20,958 nucleotides of DNA from Candidatus Neomicrothrix sp. UBA4542 (GTDB lineage Bacteria > Actinomycetota > Acidimicrobiia > Acidimicrobiales > Poriferisodalaceae): contig DGLO01000052.1 of NCBI GenBank assembly GCA_002388005.1, forward strand, positions 1-20,958, written 5' to 3'. Each line of letters starts with the position of its first letter. The first letter of the stretch is position 1. Below the pieces are notes generated by a model. It saw only the letters and a program-made list of their open reading frames with translations. It made no database searches and was not told where the DNA came from. A program made the position numbers and the translations under genes. Below, piece by piece: positions 1 to 7,167 of this stretch.

Positions 1-84
1 GTGCCCGGAGCGGGATTTGAACCCGCACGCCCGTGAGGGCAAAGGATTTTGAATCCTCCGTGTCTGCCATTCCACCACCCGGGC
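1..84 (-). tRNA. tRNA-Leu (anticodon CAA)
   Basis: Reading the minus strand gives a full class II cloverleaf. The 7-bp acceptor stem starts GCCCGGG and pairs with TCCGGGC (one G-T pair). The anticodon stem GAGGA/TCCTT encloses the loop TTCAAAA, giving anticodon CAA, which decodes the leucine codon TTG. A long variable arm with a GCCC/GGGC stem is typical of tRNA-Leu, and the T arm is GCGGG-TTCAAAT-CCCGC. The discriminator base A is at position 2. Only one further base (C) is inside the window, so whether CCA is encoded cannot be seen. It is transcribed away from fabD. Confidence 0.96.
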
Positions 85-232
85 TGCAACTGGTGAGGTT
101 AGCGCCGCAAAGGCAGCATTCACCAAGGATTCAACCACTTTGAGTGCCGATGTGGCATTTAAGGCAACTGTTCCCGTACCCTCTTGAGCAGCCGCGGTCG
201 ACAGGTTTTCGCGTGGCCATGTGAAACCTTTC

Positions 233-249
233 GGACCAAAGTGCGGTCC
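233..249. repeat. Inverted repeat in the fabD leader
   Basis: GGACC at 233-237 and GGTCC at 245-249 form a perfect 5-bp inverted repeat around a 7-base centre, 31 bases before the chosen fabD start. It could be a small leader hairpin or an operator half-site pair for a fatty-acid regulator. No T-run follows, so it is not a classical terminator. A repeat this short can arise by chance. Confidence 0.3.
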
Positions 250-270
250 AACCCATAAGGTGATCGCACA

Positions 271-276
271 GGGAGG
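271..276 (+). promoter_or_regulatory. Shine-Dalgarno deciding the fabD start
   Basis: GGGAGG lies 4 bases before the GTG at 281. The upstream in-frame ATG at 221 has no comparable site. The protein from 281 begins MLAFTFPGQGSQ, exactly where FabD proteins normally begin. Confidence 0.75.
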
Positions 277-280
277 CCGC

Positions 281-1459
281 GTGCTCGCATTTACATTCCC
301 CGGACAAGGCTCACAAAAGCCGGGTATGGGCTCTCCATGGGTCAACCATGAGAGTTGGGAACTTGTCGAGGAAGCCTCAGAAGCCTGTGGACGCGATGTC
401 GGCCAACTGCTGCTCGACGCTGAAGCCGAAGAGCTCAAACAGACGCGCAACAGTCAACTCACAACATTTGTTGTCAGCATGGTGGTTCTGGATGCCGTCG
501 AACGTACCGGAGTTGCACCAAATCTCGCCGCGGGTCACTCACTCGGCGAGTACAGCGCCCTTTGTGCAAGCGGCGCTCTTTCTTTCGAAGATGCTGTTCG
601 CTTAGTCGCCGAACGCGGCGAAGCAATGCAAATCGCCGCTGACGAGCAAGAGGGGGCTATGGCCGCAATCTTGGGACTTGACGATGATCTTGTGGTCGCG
701 GCATGCGCGCGCATTGGCGGCGACGTGTGGGTCGCTAACTACAACGCACCAGGGCAAGTAGTCATCGCTGGCTCTCCTGCGGCTGTAACCGAAGCTGGGG
801 AGAAAGCTAAAGAGTTGGGTGCCAAAAGAGCGATGGCGCTGCCAGTTGGCGGTGCCTTTCACACCCCATTCATGAGTCCCGCTAGAGACCGGCTTCGAAA
901 AGCATTGGGCGAGGTCGAAGTTCGCGCTCCTGCTGTGCCGATTGTGGCTAACGTCGATGCAACGGCCCGCGATGAAGCAGACGAGTGGCCTCAGCTTCTC
1001 GCCAGCCAACTCTGTAGCCCTGTCCAATGGAGACAAAGTCTGTACACATTGAGCGATGCCGGATGCACAACCTTCGTTGAACTTGGTCCGGGAACGGTTC
1101 TTACCGGCATGGCTAAACGAACGCTAAAAGAATCTATGACCTTGTCGGTAGGGGCGCCTGAGGAGCTGGATGCGTTGCTAGTAGCAGTTACTGATCTGGG
1201 ATCGTCGGAGCAGCCTGCGGCTGGTACAGGTGAGCACCTGTACGTAACCGAACGCTTGGTCGTGAGTCCGTGCGCCGGTACTTTCACACCGCAAGAGGGA
1301 CTCGACAGTGACCAGATCATCGCCGTCGGCGACGTGGTCGGTTGGGTCGCTGAAGAGGAAGTCCGGTCTCCTTTCTCTGGAGCGATTATGGACTTCATAG
1401 CTCTCGAAGGAGAGCGTGTAACTGCGCGTCAGCCGATCGCTTGGCTTCGCACAAACTAG
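281..1459 (+). CDS. fabD: Malonyl-CoA:ACP transacylase with C-terminal biotinyl/lipoyl-like domain
   Basis: This enzyme transfers malonyl from CoA to the acyl carrier protein, supplying the elongation unit for type II fatty-acid synthesis in the cytoplasm. The FabD core (about residues 1-300) carries the oxyanion motif GQGSQ near residue 8, the nucleophile elbow GHSLGE with Ser87, Arg112 for the malonyl carboxylate, and His194 in GAFHTPF. The GTG start at 281 is chosen over the in-frame ATG at 221 for its Shine-Dalgarno and the family N-terminus. The protein is 392 residues, whereas a standalone FabD is usually near 310. The extra C-terminus, about 318-392, resembles a biotinyl/lipoyl carrier fold (SPCAGTF, VGDVVGWV, SPFSG, GERV, QPIAWLR) but lacks the AMKM-type hairpin with the modifiable lysine. 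It is the first gene of the fab operon, and fabH follows after 11 bases. FabD identity is secure; the role of the tail is unknown. Confidence 0.95.
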   Translation: MLAFTFPGQGSQKPGMGSPWVNHESWELVEEASEACGRDVGQLLLDAEAEELKQTRNSQLTTFVVSMVVLDAVERTGVAPNLAAGHSLGEYSALCASGALSFEDAVRLVAERGEAMQIAADEQEGAMAAILGLDDDLVVAACARIGGDVWVANYNAPGQVVIAGSPAAVTEAGEKAKELGAKRAMALPVGGAFHTPFMSPARDRLRKALGEVEVRAPAVPIVANVDATARDEADEWPQLLASQLCSPVQWRQSLYTLSDAGCTTFVELGPGTVLTGMAKRTLKESMTLSVGAPEELDALLVAVTDLGSSEQPAAGTGEHLYVTERLVVSPCAGTFTPQEGLDSDQIIAVGDVVGWVAEEEVRSPFSGAIMDFIALEGERVTARQPIAWLRTN

Positions 1460-1470
1460 AGAAGGTGGAC

Positions 1471-2415
1471 ATGACTTCAAACTCTCTATTCGGCGCACGA
1501 ATGGTCGCTCTCGGTACCGCGCTTCCCGACAAGGTCTTAACGAACCAAGACCTCGAAAAAATGGTTGATACCAGCAGCGAGTGGATCGTAGAACGCTCCG
1601 GAATTCACGAACGTCGGATCGGCGGCACCACCGCTGGTTTGGCTGCCGAAGCTGGCCAGATCGCCATCGAACGATCCGGCATCGACCCCCAAACTATTGA
1701 TTTGTTGATCCTTGCTACCACCACTCCCGATAGACGCGTCCCGGCTACGGCCTCCACGGTCCAGGAACTGCTTGGACTGAGTTGTGGAGCAATGGATCTC
1801 AATGCGGCGTGCTCAGGTTTCGTATACGGAATGATTGCCGCCCACGGCTTCATCAACATGGGGCACCAACGCGTCTTAGTGATCGGAGCAGAAACGCTCC
1901 GACGGCTCGTCGACTGGACCGATCGAGCTACCTGCATCCTGTTCGCAGACGGCGCTGGCGCGGCCATCATCGAAAGAACTGAGGGCCCCGGAGATCTTCA
2001 TGGATGGCATGTCAACAGTAACGGCGCACTTGAGGAAGCGCTCTACTGTGATTTTGACGCGACGATCCAAATGTCGGGACAAGCCATCTTCAAGAACGCC
2101 GTCCTGGCAATGGAGCATGCCGCCCGTCAGTCGCTCGAAATGGCCGACTTATCACCAGCGGAAATCGACTTAGTGGTGCCACATCAAGCCAATGTTCGAA
2201 TTGTTGAAGCCTCTTGTAAGCGGCTCGGTATCCCATATGAGAAGACTTCCATGGTAATTCATCGCACCGGCAACACTTCCTCCGCTTCAATCCCTTTAGC
2301 TCTAGAGGACGCCTGGCAAGCCGGACGTGTGAAGAAAGGTGATCGCCTGTTGCTCGTGGGGTTCGGCGCGGGCATGACATCTGCGGCCGCGGTCATCACA
2401 TGGGACGGCAAATGA
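1471..2415 (+). CDS. fabH: 3-oxoacyl-ACP synthase III
   Basis: FabH condenses an acyl-CoA primer with malonyl-ACP to start each fatty-acid chain, and its primer preference sets straight or branched chains. The 314-residue protein has the full thiolase-fold triad: Cys114 in NAACSGFVYG, His238 in VPHQAN and Asn268 in TGNTSSAS. A glycine-rich end (VGFGAGMTSAA) completes the family pattern. The ATG at 1471 is preferred over the in-frame TTG at 1441 because AGAAGGTGG lies just upstream and the TTG falls inside fabD. It lies 11 bases after fabD and overlaps fabG by 4 bases, so the three genes are probably co-translated. Primer specificity cannot be read from the sequence alone. Confidence 0.96.
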   Translation: MTSNSLFGARMVALGTALPDKVLTNQDLEKMVDTSSEWIVERSGIHERRIGGTTAGLAAEAGQIAIERSGIDPQTIDLLILATTTPDRRVPATASTVQELLGLSCGAMDLNAACSGFVYGMIAAHGFINMGHQRVLVIGAETLRRLVDWTDRATCILFADGAGAAIIERTEGPGDLHGWHVNSNGALEEALYCDFDATIQMSGQAIFKNAVLAMEHAARQSLEMADLSPAEIDLVVPHQANVRIVEASCKRLGIPYEKTSMVIHRTGNTSSASIPLALEDAWQAGRVKKGDRLLLVGFGAGMTSAAAVITWDGK

Positions 2416-3125
2416 CCGACCCTCGAACGGTTCTAGTTACAGGCGGCAATCGAGGCATTGGATTGGCTTCAGCGAAATTATTCGCTGAAGCCGGTCACCG
2501 CGTCGCCATAACTTCTAGAAACCCTGATGTAGACGATGAACGTATTTTGGCGGTGTCCTGCGATCAAACCGATAGCGAGGCCGTAGATCGCGCCTTCGAA
2601 ACCATTGAAGACGAACTGGGAGCAATTGAAGTTCTCGTTGCGAACGCTGGGATTACTCGCGACCAGCTGTTTCTCCGAATGTCAGACGACGATTTTGCGG
2701 ACGTTATTGACACTAATTTGACTGGCGCTTACCGCATGGCTCGCAGAGCCGCCCGACCGATGCTCCGAGCGAGATGGGGGCGACTCATCTTCGTTTCATC
2801 GGTAGTCGGCCTCCTAGGGTCCGCTGGTCAAGTCAACTATGCGGCGAGTAAATCAGGTCTGGTGGGCATGGCTCGATCAATGGCCCGAGAACTGGGCTCT
2901 CGAAACATCACCGCCAACGTCATCGCCCCTGGTCCGGTGGCGACGGAAATGTTGGCCTCCCTCACCGAAGAACAACAAACCGCCATAACTGACCAAGTGC
3001 CTCTAGGACGAGTGGCTCAGCCAGAGGAAATTGCCCAAATGATCAATTTTCTTGCTTCGGAAAACGGCGCCTACATAACCGGTGCTGTGATTCCCGTAGA
3101 TGGCGGACTAGGCATGGGGCATTGA
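2412..3125 (+). CDS. fabG: 3-oxoacyl-ACP reductase
   Basis: This is an NADPH-dependent short-chain dehydrogenase that reduces 3-oxoacyl-ACP to 3-hydroxyacyl-ACP. It shows the Rossmann motif TGGNRGIG (residues 10-17), NAG at 78-80, Asn102, and the catalytic Ser130, Tyr143 and Lys147 in the YxxxK pattern. It ends in the usual PVDGG motif. The 237-residue length is normal. The ATG at 2412 overlaps the fabH stop as ATGA, which argues for translational coupling; an in-frame ATG at 2400 lies inside fabH and is less likely. Short-chain dehydrogenases are a broad family, but the position between fabH and acpP makes FabG the clear choice. Confidence 0.94.
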   Translation: MTDPRTVLVTGGNRGIGLASAKLFAEAGHRVAITSRNPDVDDERILAVSCDQTDSEAVDRAFETIEDELGAIEVLVANAGITRDQLFLRMSDDDFADVIDTNLTGAYRMARRAARPMLRARWGRLIFVSSVVGLLGSAGQVNYAASKSGLVGMARSMARELGSRNITANVIAPGPVATEMLASLTEEQQTAITDQVPLGRVAQPEEIAQMINFLASENGAYITGAVIPVDGGLGMGH

Positions 3126-3174
3126 CCCCGAGCCTCTACACTTCGCACTGTCCCACGACCCAAGGAATACCCGA

Positions 3175-3408
3175 ATGAGTGACAACTTCGAGCGGTTCAA
3201 GAATTGCGCAGTGGAGGTACTCGCAGTGGATGCGTCCGCTGTTACGGCAGAAGCAAGTTTTGCTGATGACCTCGATGCTGACAGCCTCGATCTAGTTGAA
3301 CTGGTGATGGCTCTTGAAGAAGAGTTTGATATCAGCGTCGAAGAAGAAGAGCTTTCCGACGTAGCTACAGTCGGCGACGCATTGGCCCTGGTTGAGTCAA
3401 AACTGTGA
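3175..3408 (+). CDS. acpP: Acyl carrier protein
   Basis: This 77-residue, very acidic protein carries the growing acyl chain on a phosphopantetheine arm. The attachment site is Ser37 in the motif DADSLDLVEL, followed by the acidic recognition helix (LEEEFDI). AAGGA at 3162-3166 lies 8 bases before the ATG. It is separated from fabG by 49 bases, the longest gap in the operon. That gap may allow separate initiation, fitting the need for much more ACP than enzyme. It overlaps fabF by 4 bases (GTGA). Confidence 0.96.
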   Translation: MSDNFERFKNCAVEVLAVDASAVTAEASFADDLDADSLDLVELVMALEEEFDISVEEEELSDVATVGDALALVESKL

Positions 3409-4586
3409 GCGAGGGGCGCAGGGTCGCGATCGTCGGCCTCGGAGTTGTTTCCTGCGCCGGAATAGGTTTAGACGCGTTTTGGGAGGGATTGAATTCTGCT
3501 GTACCTGAGGGTGAGAAACGAGTCCATGATTTTGATCCTCTCTCGTATTACGACAACACCAAAGAGGCGCGACGTGCCGATCGCTCTCAGCAAATGGCGA
3601 CAGCGACGGCGACAATGGCCTTCGAAGATGCGGGCGAACTGACCATAGATCCGGCGCGGTGTGGCGTGATCTACGCGACAGGAGTAGGCGGACTCCAAAG
3701 CTTCGAGGAACAAGTCATCGTCCACGACCGAAAGGGGGCCCGTAGAGTCTCACCTTTCATGGTTCCGATGATCATGCCCAACGCCCCCGGCGCAGCAATT
3801 TCTATGCGTTTTGGGTTGCAGGGACCCAACGAGACGATTACCACGGCATGTGCAGCAAGCACTCACGCTTTGGGTTATGGCGCCCGCCTTATCCAAACCG
3901 GTTATGCCGACGTCATTGTCTCCGGCGGAGCAGAATCTGTGATGTCACCGGTTGGGATGGCTGGATTTCAGAACATGACCGCCCTGTCGTCTTCAGGCAA
4001 ATCCATGCCATTTGATCGCGATCGGGACGGTTTCATGATGACCGAGGGATCAGCAACCCTAATTCTTGAAGAAATGGAATCGGCTCAATCCAGAGGTGCT
4101 CACATCTACGGTGAAATTCTTGGGTCGGGATCGAACGCCGATGCCCACCACGTCACTGCTCCCGCCCCGGGCGGACACGGTGCCGCGCGTTGCATGCAAT
4201 TGGCGATAGAGGACGCGGGACTCACCAGTGAGGAAATCTGCTACGTGAACGCTCACGGAACTTCAACTCCTCTAAACGATGCCGCCGAAGCCGAGGCGAT
4301 ATCGAAGGTATTCGGAGAAAACGGCCCACCAGTTACGTCCACTAAGGGGGTAACTGGCCACGCGTTAGGCGCCGCCGGAGCTTTAGAAGCAACGTCAGTT
4401 CTCCTCTCCTTTCAACATCGCCAAATTCCACCGACGGCTGGCTTCACAGTCCCTGATCCTGACATGGCTGCTATCAACCTGGTCACGGGTTCCGCCCGAG
4501 ACTGGGAGCCAGGTCCTTCGATGTCTAATTCTTTTGGCTTCGGTGGTCACAACGGCTGTCTGGTGCTCGCTCCACTTGACACTTAA
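3405..4586 (+). CDS. fabF: 3-oxoacyl-ACP synthase II
   Basis: FabF elongates acyl-ACP with malonyl-ACP. The Cys-His-His set is present: Cys149 in TTACAAST, His284 in NAHGTSTPLND and His319 in KGVTGHALGA, with Lys314. The C-terminal NSFGFGGHN loop is also present. The 393-residue protein is slightly shorter than the usual 410. It starts at a GTG overlapping the acpP stop, so translation is probably coupled. It is the last gene of the plus-strand fab operon and ends 107 bases from the convergent fabZ. FabB-type activity cannot be excluded, but the synteny favours FabF. Confidence 0.95.
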   Translation: MSEGRRVAIVGLGVVSCAGIGLDAFWEGLNSAVPEGEKRVHDFDPLSYYDNTKEARRADRSQQMATATATMAFEDAGELTIDPARCGVIYATGVGGLQSFEEQVIVHDRKGARRVSPFMVPMIMPNAPGAAISMRFGLQGPNETITTACAASTHALGYGARLIQTGYADVIVSGGAESVMSPVGMAGFQNMTALSSSGKSMPFDRDRDGFMMTEGSATLILEEMESAQSRGAHIYGEILGSGSNADAHHVTAPAPGGHGAARCMQLAIEDAGLTSEEICYVNAHGTSTPLNDAAEAEAISKVFGENGPPVTSTKGVTGHALGAAGALEATSVLLSFQHRQIPPTAGFTVPDPDMAAINLVTGSARDWEPGPSMSNSFGFGGHNGCLVLAPLDT

Positions 4587-4693
4587 GGCTGTTCCAACTG
4601 CAGCATCTGCGGCTTCAAGGACGAAGCGGTCCCGCCGATCATCGGCAGCGTCAAGCAGTCGCAGGCGGCTACCCACGTCATATAGCTCGCTTT
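4587..4693. other. Spacer between convergent fabF and fabZ
   Basis: This 107-base gap must end both transcripts, yet I see no hairpin with a T-run on either strand. A small inverted repeat GCCGA-TCA-TCGGC lies at 4634-4646. A minus-strand open frame runs through the gap and on antisense into the fabF 3' end (down to 4395). Its part inside the gap has a protein-like composition (RLRLLDAADD, RFVLEAADAAVGTAL), but I recognise no family. It may be a gene remnant or chance. Confidence 0.4.
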
Positions 4694-5131
4694 TCAGAGG
4701 TCAGTGGCGTCCGCTATCACGAACATCATCTCTGCCTGACAGGCTATTTCGCCGTTAACAGACGCTACTCCAGTGGCCCTGCCCGCCAATTTGGACATCC
4801 GACCAAGAGTGGCCTGCAAATTGAGCGTGTCGCCCGGAATGACTTGGCGACGGAACCGCGCTTTATCAATACCTCCGAACAGCGGCAGCCTTCCCAGGAA
4901 TTCTTTGTCGCTGAGCGCGGCAAGACCAGCTGTCTGCGCTAAGGCCTCAATCATCAGTACTCCGGGCAAGGTAGGTCTGCCGGGAAAGTGGCCGGAAAAG
5001 AACGGTTCCTCTCCAGTCAAGTGCCATTGGGCGGTGCAAGAAACCCCGGGTTCCAACTCTGTGATCTCGTCACAGAATAGAAAGGGCGGCCGATGCGCTA
5101 GGAGCTCAATTGGGTGTGGGTAATCACTCAT
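4694..5131 (-). CDS. fabZ: 3-hydroxyacyl-ACP dehydratase
   Basis: This hot-dog-fold dehydratase removes water from 3-hydroxyacyl-ACP to give trans-2-enoyl-ACP. Its signature is intact: His48 in SGHFPGRP, and Glu62 in LMIEALAQ on the central helix. The 145-residue length is typical. The gene is not in the plus-strand fab operon. It is the last member of the minus-strand series running down from trp, and its ATG overlaps the 3' end of the peroxiredoxin gene by 8 bases, so it is probably translated from that message. It supplies the dehydration step missing from the neighbouring fab operon. FabZ is preferred over FabA by length and by the Glu catalytic residue. Confidence 0.92.
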   Translation of the reverse strand: MSDYPHPIELLAHRPPFLFCDEITELEPGVSCTAQWHLTGEEPFFSGHFPGRPTLPGVLMIEALAQTAGLAALSDKEFLGRLPLFGGIDKARFRRQVIPGDTLNLQATLGRMSKLAGRATGVASVNGEIACQAEMMFVIADATDL

Positions 5132-5585
5132 GGGATTTGCCTAACGCCATGAGTAGCTGGGTCGGCGTCGCCTTTGGGGAAATTTTCATCCAAACATTCT
5201 CAATTCGGCCCGAAGGAGACAGAAGGAACAGTGAACGCAGTATGCCTTGGTACTCACGACCGTAAAGTTTTTTTGTCCCCCACGCCCCGTATTTCGACGC
5301 AATCTTGTGGTTGGGGTCAGATAGAAGCGGAAAACCGAATTGGTGTTTGTCATCCCAAGACGCCTGGGCCCGAGGGCTATCTGGGCTAATGCCAACAATC
5401 TGAACATTTCCAACTAGCGACGCTACGTCGCGTAAGCCACAGGCCTGCGCCGTACACCCTCCAGTGTTTGCCTTTGGAAAGAAAAAGAGGGCAACCCCAT
5501 GATCATGCTGATCTGCTAGGCGCCACTTTTCTTCGTGTTGGTCAAGAAGAGTGAAACTGGGCGCTCGATCCCCGCGCTGCAACAT
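5124..5585 (-). CDS. bcp: Peroxiredoxin of the BCP (thioredoxin-dependent thiol peroxidase) family
   Basis: This peroxiredoxin reduces hydrogen and organic peroxides in the cytoplasm. The 153-residue thioredoxin-fold protein keeps the PxxxTxxC active site as PKANTGGC, with peroxidatic Cys44. Cys49, five residues on, is the usual BCP resolving cysteine. The common TPGCT has become TGGCT, a change outside the invariant positions. ISPDSP and FPLLSD are further family motifs. The ATG at 5585 has no clear Shine-Dalgarno. It lies 50 bases after the cytochrome gene and overlaps fabZ by 8 bases. Next to a heme protein it may provide local peroxide control; that is inference. Confidence 0.9.
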   Translation of the reverse strand: MLQRGDRAPSFTLLDQHEEKWRLADQHDHGVALFFFPKANTGGCTAQACGLRDVASLVGNVQIVGISPDSPRAQASWDDKHQFGFPLLSDPNHKIASKYGAWGTKKLYGREYQGILRSLFLLSPSGRIENVWMKISPKATPTQLLMALGKSHE

Positions 5586-5635
5586 TTGGCCAACATAGCG
5601 ACCTTAAGCTCGTGATCCGCTGTGGGTAAAAGGAA

Positions 5636-6004
5636 TTACTCATCAAAACCTTCAGAAATTCCGACCCTCACATGGGCAAGTACGGCGTCAATTTCTTCTT
5701 CGGTGAGGCTGGCTCCGAATCCCGGCATTGAGCGTCTGCCTCGTTCGATGATTTTCCGATGCTCTTCGTACGTGTACTTATGGCCTTTCCCACGGAGATC
5801 AGGTCCAAAGGCGCCGGACCCATCAACTCCATGGCAAGTGGCGCAGCTGTCTCCATAAACGGCTGCGCCGCGTAGTAACACCTGAACAGAAAATGTCTCT
5901 GCGGTTGGACCCCTGGTCGACCAATCGGTTCGGTCACCACAGCCAACGCACAAACCAAGCAGGGTTAACCCAACAAAGAACTGATGAAACGTTCGGCGCT
6001 TCAT
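5636..6004 (-). CDS. Small membrane-anchored c-type cytochrome
   Basis: This is a 122-residue class I c-type cytochrome, exported for electron transfer outside the cytoplasmic membrane. A positively charged start (MKRR) and a hydrophobic stretch (about 9-21) form a signal peptide. Cys22 in LCVGC may be a lipoprotein anchor, though the lipobox is imperfect. Heme is bound by Cys54, Cys57 and His58 in CATCH, with Met93 in SMPGFG as the likely distal ligand. The ATG overlaps the stop of the HIT-like gene (ATGA). Similar single-heme domains serve cytochrome oxidases or dehydrogenases; the partner here is not identified and no cytochrome c biogenesis genes are in view. Confidence 0.88.
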   Translation of the reverse strand: MKRRTFHQFFVGLTLLGLCVGCGDRTDWSTRGPTAETFSVQVLLRGAAVYGDSCATCHGVDGSGAFGPDLRGKGHKYTYEEHRKIIERGRRSMPGFGASLTEEEIDAVLAHVRVGISEGFDE

Positions 6005-6363
6005 TTGAGAAACTGGCGCGTGCCGCCAACACCAGAGTATTTACTAGGAGCTTCTAGCCAACGACGCGACAGCCAGTGAGGATCTCGGAGGTGGGCATGA
6101 AAATGGTCCGGAACCTGCCGCATGGTCCGATCCACGGAAGCGACACCTTCCCCAAATCGGTCTAAGCCGAGCTGTGTGAGACGTTCAAGCATCCAATCCA
6201 CCTCGCCAGGTTCGGGCTCCGTTCCATGGGACTTCCAAACCACCATGGGCGTTGAACAAGCTTCGCAATCAGCGATCCAACAGATTTCGTCCTCGTAGTA
6301 CCAATGGGTAAACCGTGCAGCTTCGCATAGCTCGCAATCTTCATCGAAGTAGCCGTATTTCAT
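6001..6363 (-). CDS. HIT-like domain protein with two CxxC pairs
   Basis: This is a 120-residue cytoplasmic protein with features of the histidine-triad superfamily. Near the end, DHFHAHLR supplies His87, His89 and His91, matching the HxHxHxx pattern. An N-terminal CELC pair (Cys10, Cys13) and His46 sit where zinc-binding HIT proteins have their metal ligands. A second pair, Cys33 and Cys36 (CEAC), is extra. The overall order (CxxC, YEDE, VVWKSH, then the triad) follows HIT proteins, which hydrolyse or transfer nucleotides. The usual small residues around the triad are partly changed, so activity is uncertain. It starts 12 bases after trpA and overlaps the cytochrome gene, so it is read from the same series. 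Confidence 0.62.
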   Translation of the reverse strand: MKYGYFDEDCELCEAARFTHWYYEDEICWIADCEACSTPMVVWKSHGTEPEPGEVDWMLERLTQLGLDRFGEGVASVDRTMRQVPDHFHAHLRDPHWLSRRWLEAPSKYSGVGGTRQFLK

Positions 6364-6375
6364 AGACGATCGGAT

Positions 6376-7167
6376 TCAACCGCCATCGAGTGCTTCGCGA
6401 TACGACGCGATCAGTTCTCCGACTCCGTCCGCTCCCCCGCCGTCCAATAGTCGGCGAACTACAGCCGATCCGATAATTACTCCATCGGCGACTTCGCAAG
6501 CCGTTACTGCTTGTTCTGGTGAACCGATACCAACTCCCGTCAGTACAGGCTTATCAGTTACTCGTTTGCATCGCTGAGCGATCTCAGTAGCTGTCGACGC
6601 TAGGGCTGCTCTTTCGCCGGTGACGCCTAGTAACCCCACCGCATAAACGAAACCCTTAGAAGCTTCACACAGTTCCGGGAGTCGTGTATCAGGAGTGGTA
6701 GGCGCCGCCAGCATGATCGTTTCGACCCCAGCTAGCGCGGCGGCTTCCCGCCAGGGACCGGATTCAACAAGCGGTAAATCTGGGAGAATTGCCGCATCGA
6801 TACCTGAAGACGCCAATGTCGCAGCGAATCTTTCATGACCCGGGTGATGCGCCAAGTTGTAGTAGGTCATCACCGCGTGAGGCACCCCAGTGTCCAAATC
6901 AGGCACCGCAGCGAGCACCGAAGCTGGGGTAGCTCCCGCATCTAAAGCAGTCTGGCTTGCCTCTTGAATTACAGGGCCATCCATCACAGGGTCCGAAAAC
7001 GGGATACCTATCTCGATCGCATCGGCTCCTGCCGCAGCCGCTGTTTCCACGGCAGCCTGCCAGCCTTCGTAGCCTCCCGTTATATAGGCAATCAAGAGCT
7101 TTCTTCCGGCGTCCCTACGTTCTCGAAGGAAACCTTCCATTCGCCCGACCTTCGAGGCCGAATTCAC
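6376..7167 (-). CDS. trpA: Tryptophan synthase alpha chain
   Basis: TrpA cleaves indole-3-glycerol phosphate to indole and glyceraldehyde 3-phosphate, passing indole through a tunnel to TrpB. The 263-residue TIM barrel has catalytic Glu52 in IEIGIPFSDP and Asp63 in VMDGP. The phosphate-binding glycines (TGVGIGSPEQ) lie toward the C-terminus. The GTG at 7167 overlaps the trpB stop (GTGA), which favours coupled translation and equal subunit amounts. A GGGAAG stretch precedes it. An internal ATG at 7140 is an alternative start. Order trpB-trpA is standard. Confidence 0.96.
   Translation of the reverse strand: MNSASKVGRMEGFLRERRDAGRKLLIAYITGGYEGWQAAVETAAAAGADAIEIGIPFSDPVMDGPVIQEASQTALDAGATPASVLAAVPDLDTGVPHAVMTYYNLAHHPGHERFAATLASSGIDAAILPDLPLVESGPWREAAALAGVETIMLAAPTTPDTRLPELCEASKGFVYAVGLLGVTGERAALASTATEIAQRCKRVTDKPVLTGVGIGSPEQAVTACEVADGVIIGSAVVRRLLDGGGADGVGELIASYREALDGG

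Larger units (their letters stand above)
85..280. promoter_or_regulatory. Divergent intergenic region between tRNA-Leu and fabD
   Basis: This 196-base spacer must hold the promoters for the tRNA (minus strand) and the fab operon (plus strand). I see no convincing sigma-70 pair at proper spacing. TTGAGT at 140-145 is followed by only 12 bases before TTTAAG, which is too short. On the minus strand, TTGGTG and TAACCT lie 19 bases apart and could serve the tRNA, weakly. An open frame runs from an ATG at 221 into fabD, but its first 20 codons look non-conserved. An inverted repeat lies at 233-249 and a Shine-Dalgarno at 271-276. Confidence 0.5.

Noticed and set aside
221..280. N-terminal extension of fabD from ATG 221
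   Set aside because: The 20 extra residues do not look like FabD, lack a ribosome site, and GTG 281 has GGGAGG and the family start.
602..1036. 144-codon minus-strand open frame
   Set aside because: It is antisense to the fabD core, which has complete catalytic motifs in the other strand.
4634..4646. Inverted repeat as a terminator between fabF and fabZ
   Set aside because: The stem is only 5 bp with a 3-base loop and there is no T-run on either strand.
4583..4681. 32-codon minus-strand ORF just after fabZ
   Set aside because: It has an ATG in the fabZ frame, but no ribosome site and no recognisable similarity.
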